DNA from: Alphaproteobacteria bacterium
GTDB lineage: Bacteria; Pseudomonadota; Alphaproteobacteria; Rhizobiales; Rhizobiaceae
Direction of reading: 5' to 3'
Assembly: GCA_024742485.1 (NCBI GenBank)
Contig: JANSYK010000001.1
Location: 1,674,001 to 1,738,000 of the forward strand
DNA length: 64,000 bases
In this document: piece by piece, positions 42,125 to 51,050 of the stretch
Layout of the letters: each line of letters starts with the position of its first letter
Numbering within the stretch: position 1 is the stretch's first letter
The notes under the pieces: generated by a model
Database searches by the model: none
The model's input: only the letters and a program-made list of their open reading frames with translations
Told to the model about the DNA's origin: nothing
Position numbers and translations under genes: made by a program

Positions 42125-43042
42125 CTACCGGTAACCGATGCGCGGATCGAGCACCGCATAGAGTATATCGACGATCAGATTGACGACGACGAAAATCAGG
42201 GCGAACAGCAGCACCACCGCCTGCACCACCGGAAAGTCACGGGCATAGATCGCCTGAATGGCCAGCCGGCCCACGCCCGGCCAGGAAAACACCGTTTCGG
42301 TCACGACGACACCACCCATCAGGAACCCGACCTGCAAGCCGATCACAGTGAGGACCGGGATAAAGGCGTTGCGCAGGCCGTGGATCCAGACGATCGTCGT
42401 TTCGCCGAGCCCCTTGGCGCGCGCCGTGCGGATGTAATCCTGGCCCAGAACGTCGAGCATGCATGATCGGGTGACCCGGGCAATCAGCGCAACGAGCTGA
42501 AAGGCCAATGTTGTGGCCGGCAGCAGCAGATGCCAGAAACCGCCGCGTCCGCCCGTCGGCAGCCACCGCAGCCAGACCGCAAAGATGATGATCGACAGGA
42601 TGGCAAGGTAAAAGGATGGCAGCGCCTGCCCCAGCAGGCTGACACTTCGCACGGTGATGTCCACGAATGTATTGCGGTGATAGGCCGCGATGACCCCGGT
42701 GGGAATGCCGATGGCAATGGCCAGAAACATGGCGGCCAGCGCCAGTTCTGTTGTTGCCGCCATCCGCTCCAGAACCAGCGAAAGGGCCGGTTCCTGGAAC
42801 CGAAGGGAATTGCCGAAGTCACCTTGGGCGGCCTGCACGCAAAAAGCGATGAACTGGGTCCAGATCGGTTTGTCGAGGCCATGGACCTGACGAAAGGCGT
42901 CGCGCGCCTCCTCGGTGACGTCGGGCGGCAGGATCAGGTCGGTCGGATCGCCGCTGAGACGGGTGAGCATGAATGCGATGACAAGAATTCCGAAAATCAC
43001 CGGAATGGTCAGGATCAGCCGTCTCACGACGTATTGCAGCAT
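42125..43042 (-). CDS. Peptide ABC transporter permease, DppB type
   Basis: The 305-residue protein starts with the characteristic MLQYVVRRLILTIPVIFGIL helix and contains the DppB/OppB family features: six transmembrane helices and an EAA loop (YIRTARAKGLGETTIVWIHGLRN) near residue 205. It pairs with the DppC-type permease 9 bp downstream. The 62-bp gap from the binding-protein gene suggests one operon. Confidence 0.93.
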   Translation of the reverse strand: MLQYVVRRLILTIPVIFGILVIAFMLTRLSGDPTDLILPPDVTEEARDAFRQVHGLDKPIWTQFIAFCVQAAQGDFGNSLRFQEPALSLVLERMAATTELALAAMFLAIAIGIPTGVIAAYHRNTFVDITVRSVSLLGQALPSFYLAILSIIIFAVWLRWLPTGGRGGFWHLLLPATTLAFQLVALIARVTRSCMLDVLGQDYIRTARAKGLGETTIVWIHGLRNAFIPVLTVIGLQVGFLMGGVVVTETVFSWPGVGRLAIQAIYARDFPVVQAVVLLFALIFVVVNLIVDILYAVLDPRIGYR

Positions 43043-43104
43043 GGATGCGGTCTCCAGGGACCGGCCGCGGAAGCGGCCGGTTCAAGAGGTGGAGGCGGGG
43101 GCGC

Positions 43105-44616
43105 CTATTCTTCCAGGGTAACCCCGTAGAAGAACATGCGACCATCGCCACGTGGTTGGAAGTTCTTCAGCTTGGAGGTCGTGCCGTACACATCGATGCC
43201 ATCGTAAAGAAAGATGATCGGCACTTCTTCATGCATCAATTCCATCATTTCCCGGTAGATGGCGGCACGTTTGTCGACATCCATTTCCTTGGCGCCGGCA
43301 TCGATCAAACGGTCGAGCTCTTCATTGGCGATCGGTGAGTAACGCCAGTCCGAGAGATACTGCCCGGCCTGAAAGGCCGGATCGTCCTGTGGCGCCAACC
43401 CGACAAAATACATCGGCGCAAGCTCCTGGGCACGCAACTGGCGCAGGAACTCACCTGGTTCCAGTGCGATCAATTCGGTCTTCACACCGACCTTGTCGAG
43501 CATGCCGGCCACGGCCTCGGAAACCTCGCGATCCTGTGCATAGCGCCCGGACGGAAACTTGAAGGGAATGGAAAATCCGTCAGGATACCCAGCCTCGGCC
43601 AGCAATTGCTTGGCCTTCTCCGGGTCGTAAGGGTAGTCCTTCAAATCCGTATTGTAGCCGAGTTGCGTTGAGCGCAGCACCTGACCGTTGAGGGCCACGG
43701 CCTTGCCGAAGAACAGATTGTCGATAATGGCCTGCTTGTCGACGGCATAATTCAGCGCCTGACGCACAAGCTTGTTCTGCAGCGGGCTCTCATGCTCCGG
43801 ACGCGACGACAGGCCGATCTGATAGATCCGGTAACTGGGCACAGGCACCAGAGTGATTTGCGAGTCCAGTTCCAGTTCGGGGATCGCCGTCACCGGCAGG
43901 TCCTTGGCAACCTGATACTCGCCTGTCGTCAAACCGGCGACACGGGAGTTGTCATCGGGAACCGGACGCCAGATGAGGCTGTCTATGCCACTGGGCAATT
44001 CGCCCCAGTAATCGTCGTTCTTCTCCATGACGAGCTTGTCGTCGCGGTCCCAACTGACGAATTTGAAAGGTCCTGTCCCGATCGGCTTTTGCCCATAGGC
44101 TTCAAGTCCGACCTCGGCCCAGTATTTCGGCGGCGTGACCACGATCTGGGTCAGGCCGAGCGCCAGTGGCGGATAGGGATATTTCAACTTGAGTCGAACG
44201 GTCAGGTCGTCCACCTTCTCGACACTGTCAAACGCCACTGCGACGCGGGAATAGGCGGGTGTCTGTTCCTTGTCCATGAAGATGTTGATGCTATGCACCA
44301 CGGCGTCGGCATTCATGGCTTCACCATTGGTGAATGTGACCCCGTCGCGGAGTTTGATCAGTACCGAGGTCGGCGTTTCCTGCTCCCAGGATGTTGCCAG
44401 CAGCGGTTTGATCACATTGTCCCGCGGGTCCTGCCAGAAGAGCCCTTCGACCATTGCCGACCCTGCATTCAGGTTATCCGAAGCGGTGGTGCCATTCGGC
44501 CACAATGTCTGGGGATCGAAATTCTGCGCGATGGTCAATGTTCCGGCGCTGGCCTGCGCCAGACTGCCAATCGCCAGACCGGTCGTAATCAACAGTAACT
44601 TCAGAAGTTTTCTCAT
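43105..44616 (-). CDS. Peptide ABC transporter substrate-binding protein 2 (SBP_bac_5)
   Basis: The ATG at 44616 follows GGGAGGAAAG. The 503-residue protein has a signal peptide (MRKLLKLLLITTGLAIGSLAQASA, cleavage near residue 24) and family-5 features: LRDGVTFTNGEAMNADAVVHSI, GTGPFKFVSWDRDDKLVMEKNDDYWG, ALNYAVDKQAIIDNLFFG. It is clearly related to binding protein 1 at 35886 (similar length, order and many identical blocks), so a duplication is likely. It is first gene of the permease operon and faces regulator 2 across a shared operator. Confidence 0.94.
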   Translation of the reverse strand: MRKLLKLLLITTGLAIGSLAQASAGTLTIAQNFDPQTLWPNGTTASDNLNAGSAMVEGLFWQDPRDNVIKPLLATSWEQETPTSVLIKLRDGVTFTNGEAMNADAVVHSINIFMDKEQTPAYSRVAVAFDSVEKVDDLTVRLKLKYPYPPLALGLTQIVVTPPKYWAEVGLEAYGQKPIGTGPFKFVSWDRDDKLVMEKNDDYWGELPSGIDSLIWRPVPDDNSRVAGLTTGEYQVAKDLPVTAIPELELDSQITLVPVPSYRIYQIGLSSRPEHESPLQNKLVRQALNYAVDKQAIIDNLFFGKAVALNGQVLRSTQLGYNTDLKDYPYDPEKAKQLLAEAGYPDGFSIPFKFPSGRYAQDREVSEAVAGMLDKVGVKTELIALEPGEFLRQLRAQELAPMYFVGLAPQDDPAFQAGQYLSDWRYSPIANEELDRLIDAGAKEMDVDKRAAIYREMMELMHEEVPIIFLYDGIDVYGTTSKLKNFQPRGDGRMFFYGVTLEE

Positions 44617-44745
44617 GACTTTCCTCCCATGTTAGCCGCGTTTTTTGTCACTCGCGGTGCGGTTTCTGTCGGCCCCGGGTTTATCCGCGAGGTCGGTTTC
44701 AGCGAGCGTTTCGTTTAAATCATCTTGATATTTGCACGGTAAAAA

Positions 44746-44776
44746 TGAATTTACAAACAAAAATTTCATATATATG
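44746..44776 (-). promoter_or_regulatory. Predicted XRE-cupin operator, site 2
   Basis: On the minus strand it reads CATATATATGAAATTTTTGT and continues to TAAATTCA, identical at 29 of 31 positions to site 1 at 35808-35838. As at site 1, its orientation is the same relative to the adjacent binding-protein gene. The dyad arms beyond TGAA...TTCA are less complete here. Confidence 0.72.
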
Positions 44777-44811
44777 TTTATTTAGGATATCAATATTCAC
44801 GTACACGAGAT

Positions 44812-45438
44812 GTGACCAAGAAAATTGCAGAAAACCCTGAACACAGCAAAATCCGGCATGATGCGGCAAACGCGGACGTCGGACGGGTTCTCAGGCATTT
44901 GCGCAAGGCACGCGGCCGCTCGCTCAAGGATGTCGCCGCGGCGACCGGCCTATCGGTGGGTTTCATCAGCCAGGTGGAGCGTGGGCTGTCCTCACCGTCG
45001 GTAAAGGTTCTTGCCGGTCTGGCGGACGCGCTCGATGTCAGTATCGGAGATCTGATTGGCGGTGAATCGGACCCGTCAGGAAACGACAGTCGAGTCGTCG
45101 CCCGCATCCACGACCGCACCCGGATCAATTTCGGCAAGTCCGGCATCGTCAAGGAACTGCTTACGCCTTTCAACGCTCCGCCGCGGCTGGATCTGTATCT
45201 CATGCATCTCGAGCCCGGTGTCGGCACATTGGACGACCCCTACGCCCATCAGGGCATCGAGGCGGGCTTTGTGCTTGAAGGCGGCTTCGAACTGGAGGTC
45301 GACGGTCGACGACATGTTCTGGGTGAAGGCGATGGCTGCGGGTTTACCAGCACCCGCCCGCATCGTTTTCTCAATACCGGTCGCCGCAAGGCGACCGTCA
45401 TATGGGTCAATTACCGCAACATCACGGACACCGAATAA
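44812..45438 (+). CDS. XRE-family regulator with C-terminal cupin domain (regulator 2)
   Basis: The 208-residue protein starts at GTG 44812. Its HTH (residues about 25-80, RHLRKARGRSLKDVAAATGLSVGFISQVERGLSSPSVKVL) and C-terminal cupin (about 130-205, HQGIEAGFVLEGGFELEVDG, CGFTSTRPHRFLNTGRRKA) match regulator 1 over the whole length. It is divergent from binding protein 2 and upstream of dipeptidase 2. Paralogous regulators with shared sites suggest cross-talk or co-regulation of both modules. Confidence 0.92.
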   Translation: MTKKIAENPEHSKIRHDAANADVGRVLRHLRKARGRSLKDVAAATGLSVGFISQVERGLSSPSVKVLAGLADALDVSIGDLIGGESDPSGNDSRVVARIHDRTRINFGKSGIVKELLTPFNAPPRLDLYLMHLEPGVGTLDDPYAHQGIEAGFVLEGGFELEVDGRRHVLGEGDGCGFTSTRPHRFLNTGRRKATVIWVNYRNITDTE

Positions 45439-45479
45439 CCGGGCATGATCGCCCATGGAAAACAACTGGGAGAGACAGC

Positions 45480-46478
45480 ATGAACACGCTCTGGGCTTTG
45501 GACGGACTGAACTGTGCCGGCGTCAATCGCGAGCAAATGAAAAAGATCCTCGAGGGCGGTGTTCGCGCCATCAACCTGACCAGCGTCTCGCCCTTCATCG
45601 GTCTTGTGGACACGCTGATCGCGCTTGAAGAGACCCGCGCGAAAATCAACGCGATGAACGACATCGCCGTCGTGGTGAAGACTGTCGGTGCGATCGAGGA
45701 TGCAGCCGATTCCAACCGCGTCGGAATCATCCTTGGCACCCAGCATTCGCTGATGGTCGAGGACGACATCCGATTGCTGACAAGCTTCAAGGAACTTGGC
45801 CTGCGCATCCTGCAGCCCACTTACAATTCGCCCTGCAAATTCGGCTATGGCGCACCGCAGACCGGCGACGAGGACAAGGGAATCACCGAGGCCGGCCGTG
45901 AATGGCTTGAGGAGATGCACCGCCTGAACCTTGTCGTCGACCTTTCCCATTGCGGCCACAACACGGCGACCGGTTTCATAGAGGCCAGCAAGGGCCGTCC
46001 GCTGGTGATCAGCCACGCCAACGCCTACGAAATCTGCCCGAGCCCGCGCAACAAGACTGACGCCCATATTCGCGGTGTCGCCGAAACCGGCGGCCTGACC
46101 GGCGCCGTCATGTGGTCACCGGCGGTACGCCACGACAAGCGCCCGACCATGGATGACTATCTCAACCATCTGGATCACCTGATCAATATCGGAGGCATCG
46201 AGCATACGGGCTTTTCCAGCGATGTGGTCGAGTCACCACGGCCAACCGCCGAAGCCTGGGACAAATCCTATGGCCCGAACGGCACCAATCCGAACATCAC
46301 CGGGGTACTCGGTGACTGGTATGTCTACGAGACAAGGCTCAACGAACACTATGCCTCCCTGACCGACACACCCGCCATCTGGGACGGCATGCGCAGCCGA
46401 GGGCACGGTGAAGATGCAGTCGAAAAGGTCATGCGCGGCAACTGGCTGCGCGTCCTGAAGGATGTCTGGGGCAGTTAG
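45480..46478 (+). CDS. M19 family dipeptidase-like protein 2 with altered metal site
   Basis: The ATG at 45480 follows GGGAGAGACAGC. The 332-residue protein resembles dipeptidase 1: DGLNC at residues 8-12 replaces the DGHxD metal motif, Q88 (GTQHS) replaces the bridging Glu, while H157 (VDLSH) and H179 (VISHA) remain. It follows regulator 2 in the same direction with 41 bp between them. The family normally cleaves dipeptides or beta-lactams; with three of five classical zinc ligands changed in both paralogues, either a different metal use or a non-peptidase role is implied. Confidence 0.86.
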   Translation: MNTLWALDGLNCAGVNREQMKKILEGGVRAINLTSVSPFIGLVDTLIALEETRAKINAMNDIAVVVKTVGAIEDAADSNRVGIILGTQHSLMVEDDIRLLTSFKELGLRILQPTYNSPCKFGYGAPQTGDEDKGITEAGREWLEEMHRLNLVVDLSHCGHNTATGFIEASKGRPLVISHANAYEICPSPRNKTDAHIRGVAETGGLTGAVMWSPAVRHDKRPTMDDYLNHLDHLINIGGIEHTGFSSDVVESPRPTAEAWDKSYGPNGTNPNITGVLGDWYVYETRLNEHYASLTDTPAIWDGMRSRGHGEDAVEKVMRGNWLRVLKDVWGS

Positions 46479-46499
46479 GACATCGCATCGGGGCTCAGC

Positions 46500-49400
46500 C
46501 TACCCATCACCGATCGCCATCAGACTGGCATTGCCGCCGGCTGCAGCGGTGTTGACCGAGACAACCTGCTCCTGCGCGAAACGGGTCAGGTAGTGTGGAC
46601 CGCCAGCCTTGAATCCGGTACCCGAAAGCCCTGATCCGCCGAACGGTTGCGTGCCGACCACAGCGCCGATCGTGTTGCGATTGACGTAGATATTGCCCGT
46701 ATCGAGCCGGCTCAGAATCTCGTCGATCCGGGCCTCGATGCGCGAGTGGACGCCGAGGGTCAACCCGTAGCCGCTGACTGCAATGTCGTCCAGAACCGCC
46801 TGGAGCTGGCCGGTTTTCCAGCGCACCACATGCAGGATCGGTCCGAAAACCTCCTCCTTCAGCGCCGACGCCCGGTCGAGCTCCACGATATGCGGCGCAA
46901 AGAATGTTCCCTCTGGCGGTGCCGTACCGGCAAAGCGGACCGTCTGGTCCTTGCGCATGGCGTCGACATGGTCGCGCAGCATCGATCGCTGACCCTCATC
47001 GATGATCGGGCCGACATCCGTCTCCGGCATTTGCGGCAAACCCAGATGAAGTTCCCGGGCCGCGCCTTCGATCATCTCGAGCATGCGGTCGGCGACATCC
47101 TCCTGCAAAAACACGATGCGCAATGCCGAGCAGCGCTGGCCAGCGGAGCGGAAGGCCGACATGACGACATCATCCGCCACCTGCTCCGGCAGCGCGGTGG
47201 CATCGACCACCATCGCATTGAGCCCACCGGTTTCGGCGATCAGCGGAACGATGGGACCATCCTTGTCGGCGAGCGTCCGGTTGATGGCACGGGCAGTTCG
47301 CGTCGATCCGGTGAACGCCACGCCGTCAATCTGCGGGTGGGCGGTCAGGGCAGCTCCCAGCACACCGTCGCCCGGAAGGTAGATCAGCACATCTTCGGGA
47401 ATTCCGGCGCGATGCAGCAACCGGACGGCTTCAAAGGCGATCAACGGCGTTTGCTCGGCCGGTTTGGCGATCACCGCATTGCCGGAAGCCAGTGCAGCCG
47501 TCACCTGCCCCAGAAAAATGGCCAGCGGAAAATTCCACGGGCTGATGCAGGCAAAGACTCCACGACCCCGCCAGCCATAACGATTTTCTTCGCCTGTTGG
47601 TCCGGGCATGAGGGTTGCTTCGGAAAATTTTTCCCGCGCCTGGGCGGCATAATAGCGGCAGAAATCAACCGCTTCGCGAATTTCGGCAATGCCGTCATCA
47701 AGTGTCTTGCCGGCTTCGAGGGAAAGAAGCGCCATGAAAGCATCGCGGTTTTCCTCCAGCAGATCGCCGGCTTTGTCCAGCGCGGCCGATCGGGTGGAAA
47801 CAGGCAATCTCGACCAGCTTTCGAAACCGGCCCGGGCGGCCCTCATGGCCGGTTCAACATCACCCCCATCTGCCGGCCGGACATGCCCGACAGTCGCGGT
47901 GGGATCGGCCGGCGCCGTCACCGCATGTGCCGCGCCACTCCGCTTCAATCCGGGCACCAGCGGAAACGCCTCAACATCCGGCTGTGCGGCCGTCATGCCG
48001 CTTGTCAGCGCATCGAGTTCCGCGCGATGGCCAAATTCGACGCCATCGCTGTTGCGCCGATCCGAATAGATTGCGGCCGGCAGCGGTATGTCGGCGTGCC
48101 GTACACTCCGGCCCTCGCCAAGTCCAAGACTGTCCAGCGGCCGGACCAGCAGGTCGGACACCGGAACATCCGTGTCGCCGGCAACAGCGACGAATGAAGA
48201 ATTTGCTCCATTTTCCAGCAGACGGCGAACCAGATAGGCCAGCAGATCGCGATAACCACCAACCGGGGCATAGATCCGACAGGCAACCGGATTGTTTCCC
48301 TTGTTCACTGCCTCGTAGAGCGCCTCGCCCATGCCATGCAGCCGCTGGAACTCAAAGCCACCCTTGTCGTCGCCGGCCATCTCCAGGATGCTTGCGACCG
48401 TCAGCGCATTGTGGGTGGCAAATTGTGGAAACAGACGCGAACGCATGGCCAGCATTTTTCGGGCGCAGGCCAGATACGACACATCGGTTGCCGCCTTGCG
48501 CGTGTAAACCGGGTAATCTGCAAGGCCGCGTTCCTGCGCCAGTTTTACCTCGGTATCCCAATAGGCACCCTTGACCAGCCGCACCATCATTCGGCGGCCG
48601 GTTTCCCGGCACAGGGCATCGATATGATCGATCACCGCCGGCGCCCGTTTCTGATAGGCTTGGATGGCCAGCCCGAACCCGTCCCAGCCTGCCAGACTTT
48701 CATCCCGAAACACCGCGTCGATGACATCGAGTGACAATTCCAGCCGGTCCGCCTCCTCCGCATCCACGGTGAAATTCAGGTCATGGACCTTGGCCCGTTG
48801 CGCCAGGGCAAGCAGGTCGGGGACGAGGTCCCGCATCACCCGGTCCCGGTGGGTCGCGTGGTAGCGCGGATGCAGCGCCGACAACTTGACGGATATACCC
48901 ATTCGGTCCGGCAGATCCGCGCTGCCTGCCGCAGCGCCGATCGCCTCGATCGCATCCGCATAGGATGTCCAATAGCGTTTGGCATCTGCAGCCGTGCGCG
49001 CACCTTCACCAAGCATGTCGAAAGAGTGTCGAAATCCGCGGCTCTCGTTCTTTGCGGCACGGATCAGGGCATCCGAGATGGTTTCGCCCAGCACGAAATG
49101 ATGGCCGAGAAACCGCATGGCCTGTTTGGTCGCGGTACGAACGGTGGGCAGTCCAAGACGTTTCATCAGGCCTTGCATCACCGATTCCGGCGTTTCACCG
49201 GGCCGGATGACCCGCGCCGTGACGCCCAAAGCCCAGGCAGACGCCGCGACAAACCAGGTGTCGCTATCGGCTTCGTGCTCGCTCCAGTTCCCTTCCTTCA
49301 GCTTGTCTTCGATCAGCTTGTCCTGCGTGCGAGCATCCGGAACACGAAGCAGGGCCTCGGCAAGCACCATCATGGCCAAGCCTTCGGGGGTCGAAAGTCC

Positions 49401-49607
49401 GTATTCCCTCAGAAAATCTTCAACGCCTCCGATCGATCCGGCATTGTCGCGAATGGCATTGATGAACCGTGTGGCATCGGCGTCAATTCGCCCATTGGCG
49501 GCGGCATCGCGCTCAAGGTCGGCGGCAAAGCTGGCGATCAGGCGATCATCATTGCCCGCATAGGGGGCACGAAACGGTGCCGGTGCGGGCGAAAGCGGCG
49601 CATTCAT
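46500..49607 (-). CDS. putA: Bifunctional proline dehydrogenase / L-glutamate gamma-semialdehyde dehydrogenase PutA
   Basis: The 1035-residue protein has a proline dehydrogenase TIM barrel (about residues 170-460, with DAEEADRLELSLDVIDAV and GLAIQAYQKRAPAVIDHID) and an aldehyde dehydrogenase domain (about 560-1020, with ISPWNFPLAI, catalytic Glu in AETGGLNAM and catalytic Cys in SAGQRCSALR). It oxidises proline to glutamate using FAD and NAD. It lacks the N-terminal DNA-binding domain of E. coli PutA and the long C-terminal extension, consistent with the short type. The Lrp-type gene at 49719 is its likely regulator. Confidence 0.97.
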   Translation of the reverse strand: MNAPLSPAPAPFRAPYAGNDDRLIASFAADLERDAAANGRIDADATRFINAIRDNAGSIGGVEDFLREYGLSTPEGLAMMVLAEALLRVPDARTQDKLIEDKLKEGNWSEHEADSDTWFVAASAWALGVTARVIRPGETPESVMQGLMKRLGLPTVRTATKQAMRFLGHHFVLGETISDALIRAAKNESRGFRHSFDMLGEGARTAADAKRYWTSYADAIEAIGAAAGSADLPDRMGISVKLSALHPRYHATHRDRVMRDLVPDLLALAQRAKVHDLNFTVDAEEADRLELSLDVIDAVFRDESLAGWDGFGLAIQAYQKRAPAVIDHIDALCRETGRRMMVRLVKGAYWDTEVKLAQERGLADYPVYTRKAATDVSYLACARKMLAMRSRLFPQFATHNALTVASILEMAGDDKGGFEFQRLHGMGEALYEAVNKGNNPVACRIYAPVGGYRDLLAYLVRRLLENGANSSFVAVAGDTDVPVSDLLVRPLDSLGLGEGRSVRHADIPLPAAIYSDRRNSDGVEFGHRAELDALTSGMTAAQPDVEAFPLVPGLKRSGAAHAVTAPADPTATVGHVRPADGGDVEPAMRAARAGFESWSRLPVSTRSAALDKAGDLLEENRDAFMALLSLEAGKTLDDGIAEIREAVDFCRYYAAQAREKFSEATLMPGPTGEENRYGWRGRGVFACISPWNFPLAIFLGQVTAALASGNAVIAKPAEQTPLIAFEAVRLLHRAGIPEDVLIYLPGDGVLGAALTAHPQIDGVAFTGSTRTARAINRTLADKDGPIVPLIAETGGLNAMVVDATALPEQVADDVVMSAFRSAGQRCSALRIVFLQEDVADRMLEMIEGAARELHLGLPQMPETDVGPIIDEGQRSMLRDHVDAMRKDQTVRFAGTAPPEGTFFAPHIVELDRASALKEEVFGPILHVVRWKTGQLQAVLDDIAVSGYGLTLGVHSRIEARIDEILSRLDTGNIYVNRNTIGAVVGTQPFGGSGLSGTGFKAGGPHYLTRFAQEQVVSVNTAAAGGNASLMAIGDG

Positions 49608-49652
49608 ATCGGGACTCCCATGTTTGCAACAGTATAAACGACTTCAAACAAA

Positions 49653-49688
49653 ATTATCCGCTGTCTTTTGACTAAAATTCAGGATAAT
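49653..49688. promoter_or_regulatory. Candidate PutR operator between putA and its regulator
   Basis: ATTATCC (49653-49659) and GGATAAT (49682-49688) form an inverted repeat with a 22-bp AT-rich spacer containing TTGACT. It is centred in the putA/putR intergenic region, the expected target of a Lrp-type activator. Confidence 0.4.
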
Positions 49689-49718
49689 ATTACGTATACG
49701 GCGAGGATTTAGGGAATT

Positions 49719-50180
49719 ATGAAGGACATCGATCAACTGGACCGGAAAATCCTCCGCACACTTCAGGCGGATGGTCGTCTGACCAATATCGAGCTGGCCG
49801 AAACGATCAGCCTGTCGGCCACGGCAACCGCCGAGCGGGTCAAGCGGCTTGTGCGCGAAGGTTATGTAGAGGGGTTTTCGGCGCGCCTTTCAGCCCAAAA
49901 GCTCGGCCGCGGCCTGTTGGTCTTTGTCGAAGTCAAACTGGACCGCACCACGCCAGATGTATTCGAAGCCTTTGCAACGGCGGTCAAACGCAGCGATGAT
50001 GTCATGGAATGCCATATGGTTGCCGGTGGCTTCGACTATCTGGTGAAGGCCCGGGTCGGTGGCATGGAGGCCTATCGTGCTTTTCTGTCGGATGTGATCC
50101 TTCCACTGCCGGGCGTCCGTGAAACACATACCTATGCCGTCATGGAAGAGGTCAAGAACCTGTCTCATCTTCCCGTTTGA
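49719..50180 (+). CDS. putR: Lrp/AsnC family regulator, probable proline-catabolism activator PutR
   Basis: The 153-residue protein has the N-terminal HTH of Lrp/AsnC (LDRKILRTLQADGRLTNIELAETISLSATATAERVKRL) and the C-terminal RAM domain (CHMVAGGFDYLVKARVGGMEAYRAFL). It is divergent from putA with 111 bp between the starts, the arrangement of the PutR/PutA pair in Rhizobiales. Proline as inducer is inferred from that arrangement. Confidence 0.9.
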   Translation: MKDIDQLDRKILRTLQADGRLTNIELAETISLSATATAERVKRLVREGYVEGFSARLSAQKLGRGLLVFVEVKLDRTTPDVFEAFATAVKRSDDVMECHMVAGGFDYLVKARVGGMEAYRAFLSDVILPLPGVRETHTYAVMEEVKNLSHLPV

Positions 50181-50209
50181 TTGGCACAATAGAACCAAGG
50201 ATCTTCCTC

Positions 50210-50983
50210 ATGTCGCAACAATCCTCGCACGCTGCCGCCTTTCATGCTCTGCACAGGAAAGGCGACCCTCTGATTCTGTTCAACATTTGGGATCCTGGAA
50301 GTGCCGGCGCCGTTGTGGCGGCCGGCGCCAGGGCGATTGCGACCGGCAGCGCACCCGTTGCACTGGCGCATGGATTTTCGGACGGCGAGAAAATTCCCCT
50401 GGAACTTGCCATGGACAATCTTCGCCGCATTGTCGGCGCGGTCGATGTTCCGGTCACCGCTGACATCGAGGGCGGTTACGGCGCCGCGCCGGAAGCCGTT
50501 GCCAACACCGTTTCACGCGCCTGCGAGACGGGTGCGGTGGGCTTCAATTTCGAAGATCAGATTGTTGGAACATCTGATCTCTACGATGTCGAAACCCAGT
50601 CGGCACGGATCGCCGCCGCGCGCAGGGCTGCCGACAGTATCGTCCACTCGATCTTCATCAATGCCCGCACCGACATCTTTTTGAAAGCGAAGCCGGAGAC
50701 CCATAGCGAGGCCATGCTGGATGACGCCATCGATCGCGCCAAGGCATACGAACAGGCGGGGGCAAGCGGTTTCTTTGCCCCGGGTCTCGCCGATGAGAAA
50801 CTGATTGCACGGCTGTGCGATGAAACGGCGTTGCCGGTCAATATCATCGCTCTGCCACATGTTCCGGCGCCGACCGTCCTTGCCGGACTTGGCGTTGCCA
50901 GAGTCAGTTATGGCCCTGTTCCCTACCGGCGCATGGTCAAATGGCTCGAGGATCAGGCATCCGAGGCCTTTTCGGGCCTGTAG
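50210..50983 (+). CDS. Isocitrate lyase/PEP mutase family protein
   Basis: The ATG at 50210 follows AAGGA and gives 257 residues. Features of the ICL/PEPM superfamily are ILFNIWDPGSAGAVVAAGARAIATGSAPVALAHG near the start, TADIEGGYG near residue 85 (metal-binding D and E), and FNFEDQIVGTSDLYDVE near residue 112. Members act as lyases or mutases on carboxylic acids such as oxaloacetate, methylisocitrate or phosphonopyruvate. The usual KKCGH loop of isocitrate lyase is absent. It follows putR by 29 bp and could be linked with proline use, though this is unproven. Confidence 0.85.
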   Translation: MSQQSSHAAAFHALHRKGDPLILFNIWDPGSAGAVVAAGARAIATGSAPVALAHGFSDGEKIPLELAMDNLRRIVGAVDVPVTADIEGGYGAAPEAVANTVSRACETGAVGFNFEDQIVGTSDLYDVETQSARIAAARRAADSIVHSIFINARTDIFLKAKPETHSEAMLDDAIDRAKAYEQAGASGFFAPGLADEKLIARLCDETALPVNIIALPHVPAPTVLAGLGVARVSYGPVPYRRMVKWLEDQASEAFSGL

Positions 50984-51007
50984 GAACTGGCACGGGCAGC
51001 AGACTCA

Positions 51008-51050
51008 TTGACAAGCGGTTTCGTTCATTATTACATAGCCACATGGCTAT
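51008..51050 (+). promoter_or_regulatory. Promoter and operator of the ArsR-SRPBCC-DHFR operon
   Basis: TTGACA (51008-51013) and TTACAT (51031-51036) have a 17-nt spacer. The A of the ATG (51043) is seven bases after the -10 element, so a leaderless transcript is predicted. ATAGCC (51035-51040) and GGCTAT (51045-51050) form a 6-bp dyad with a 4-bp centre that spans the -10 and the start codon, a likely site for the ArsR product. Confidence 0.6.
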
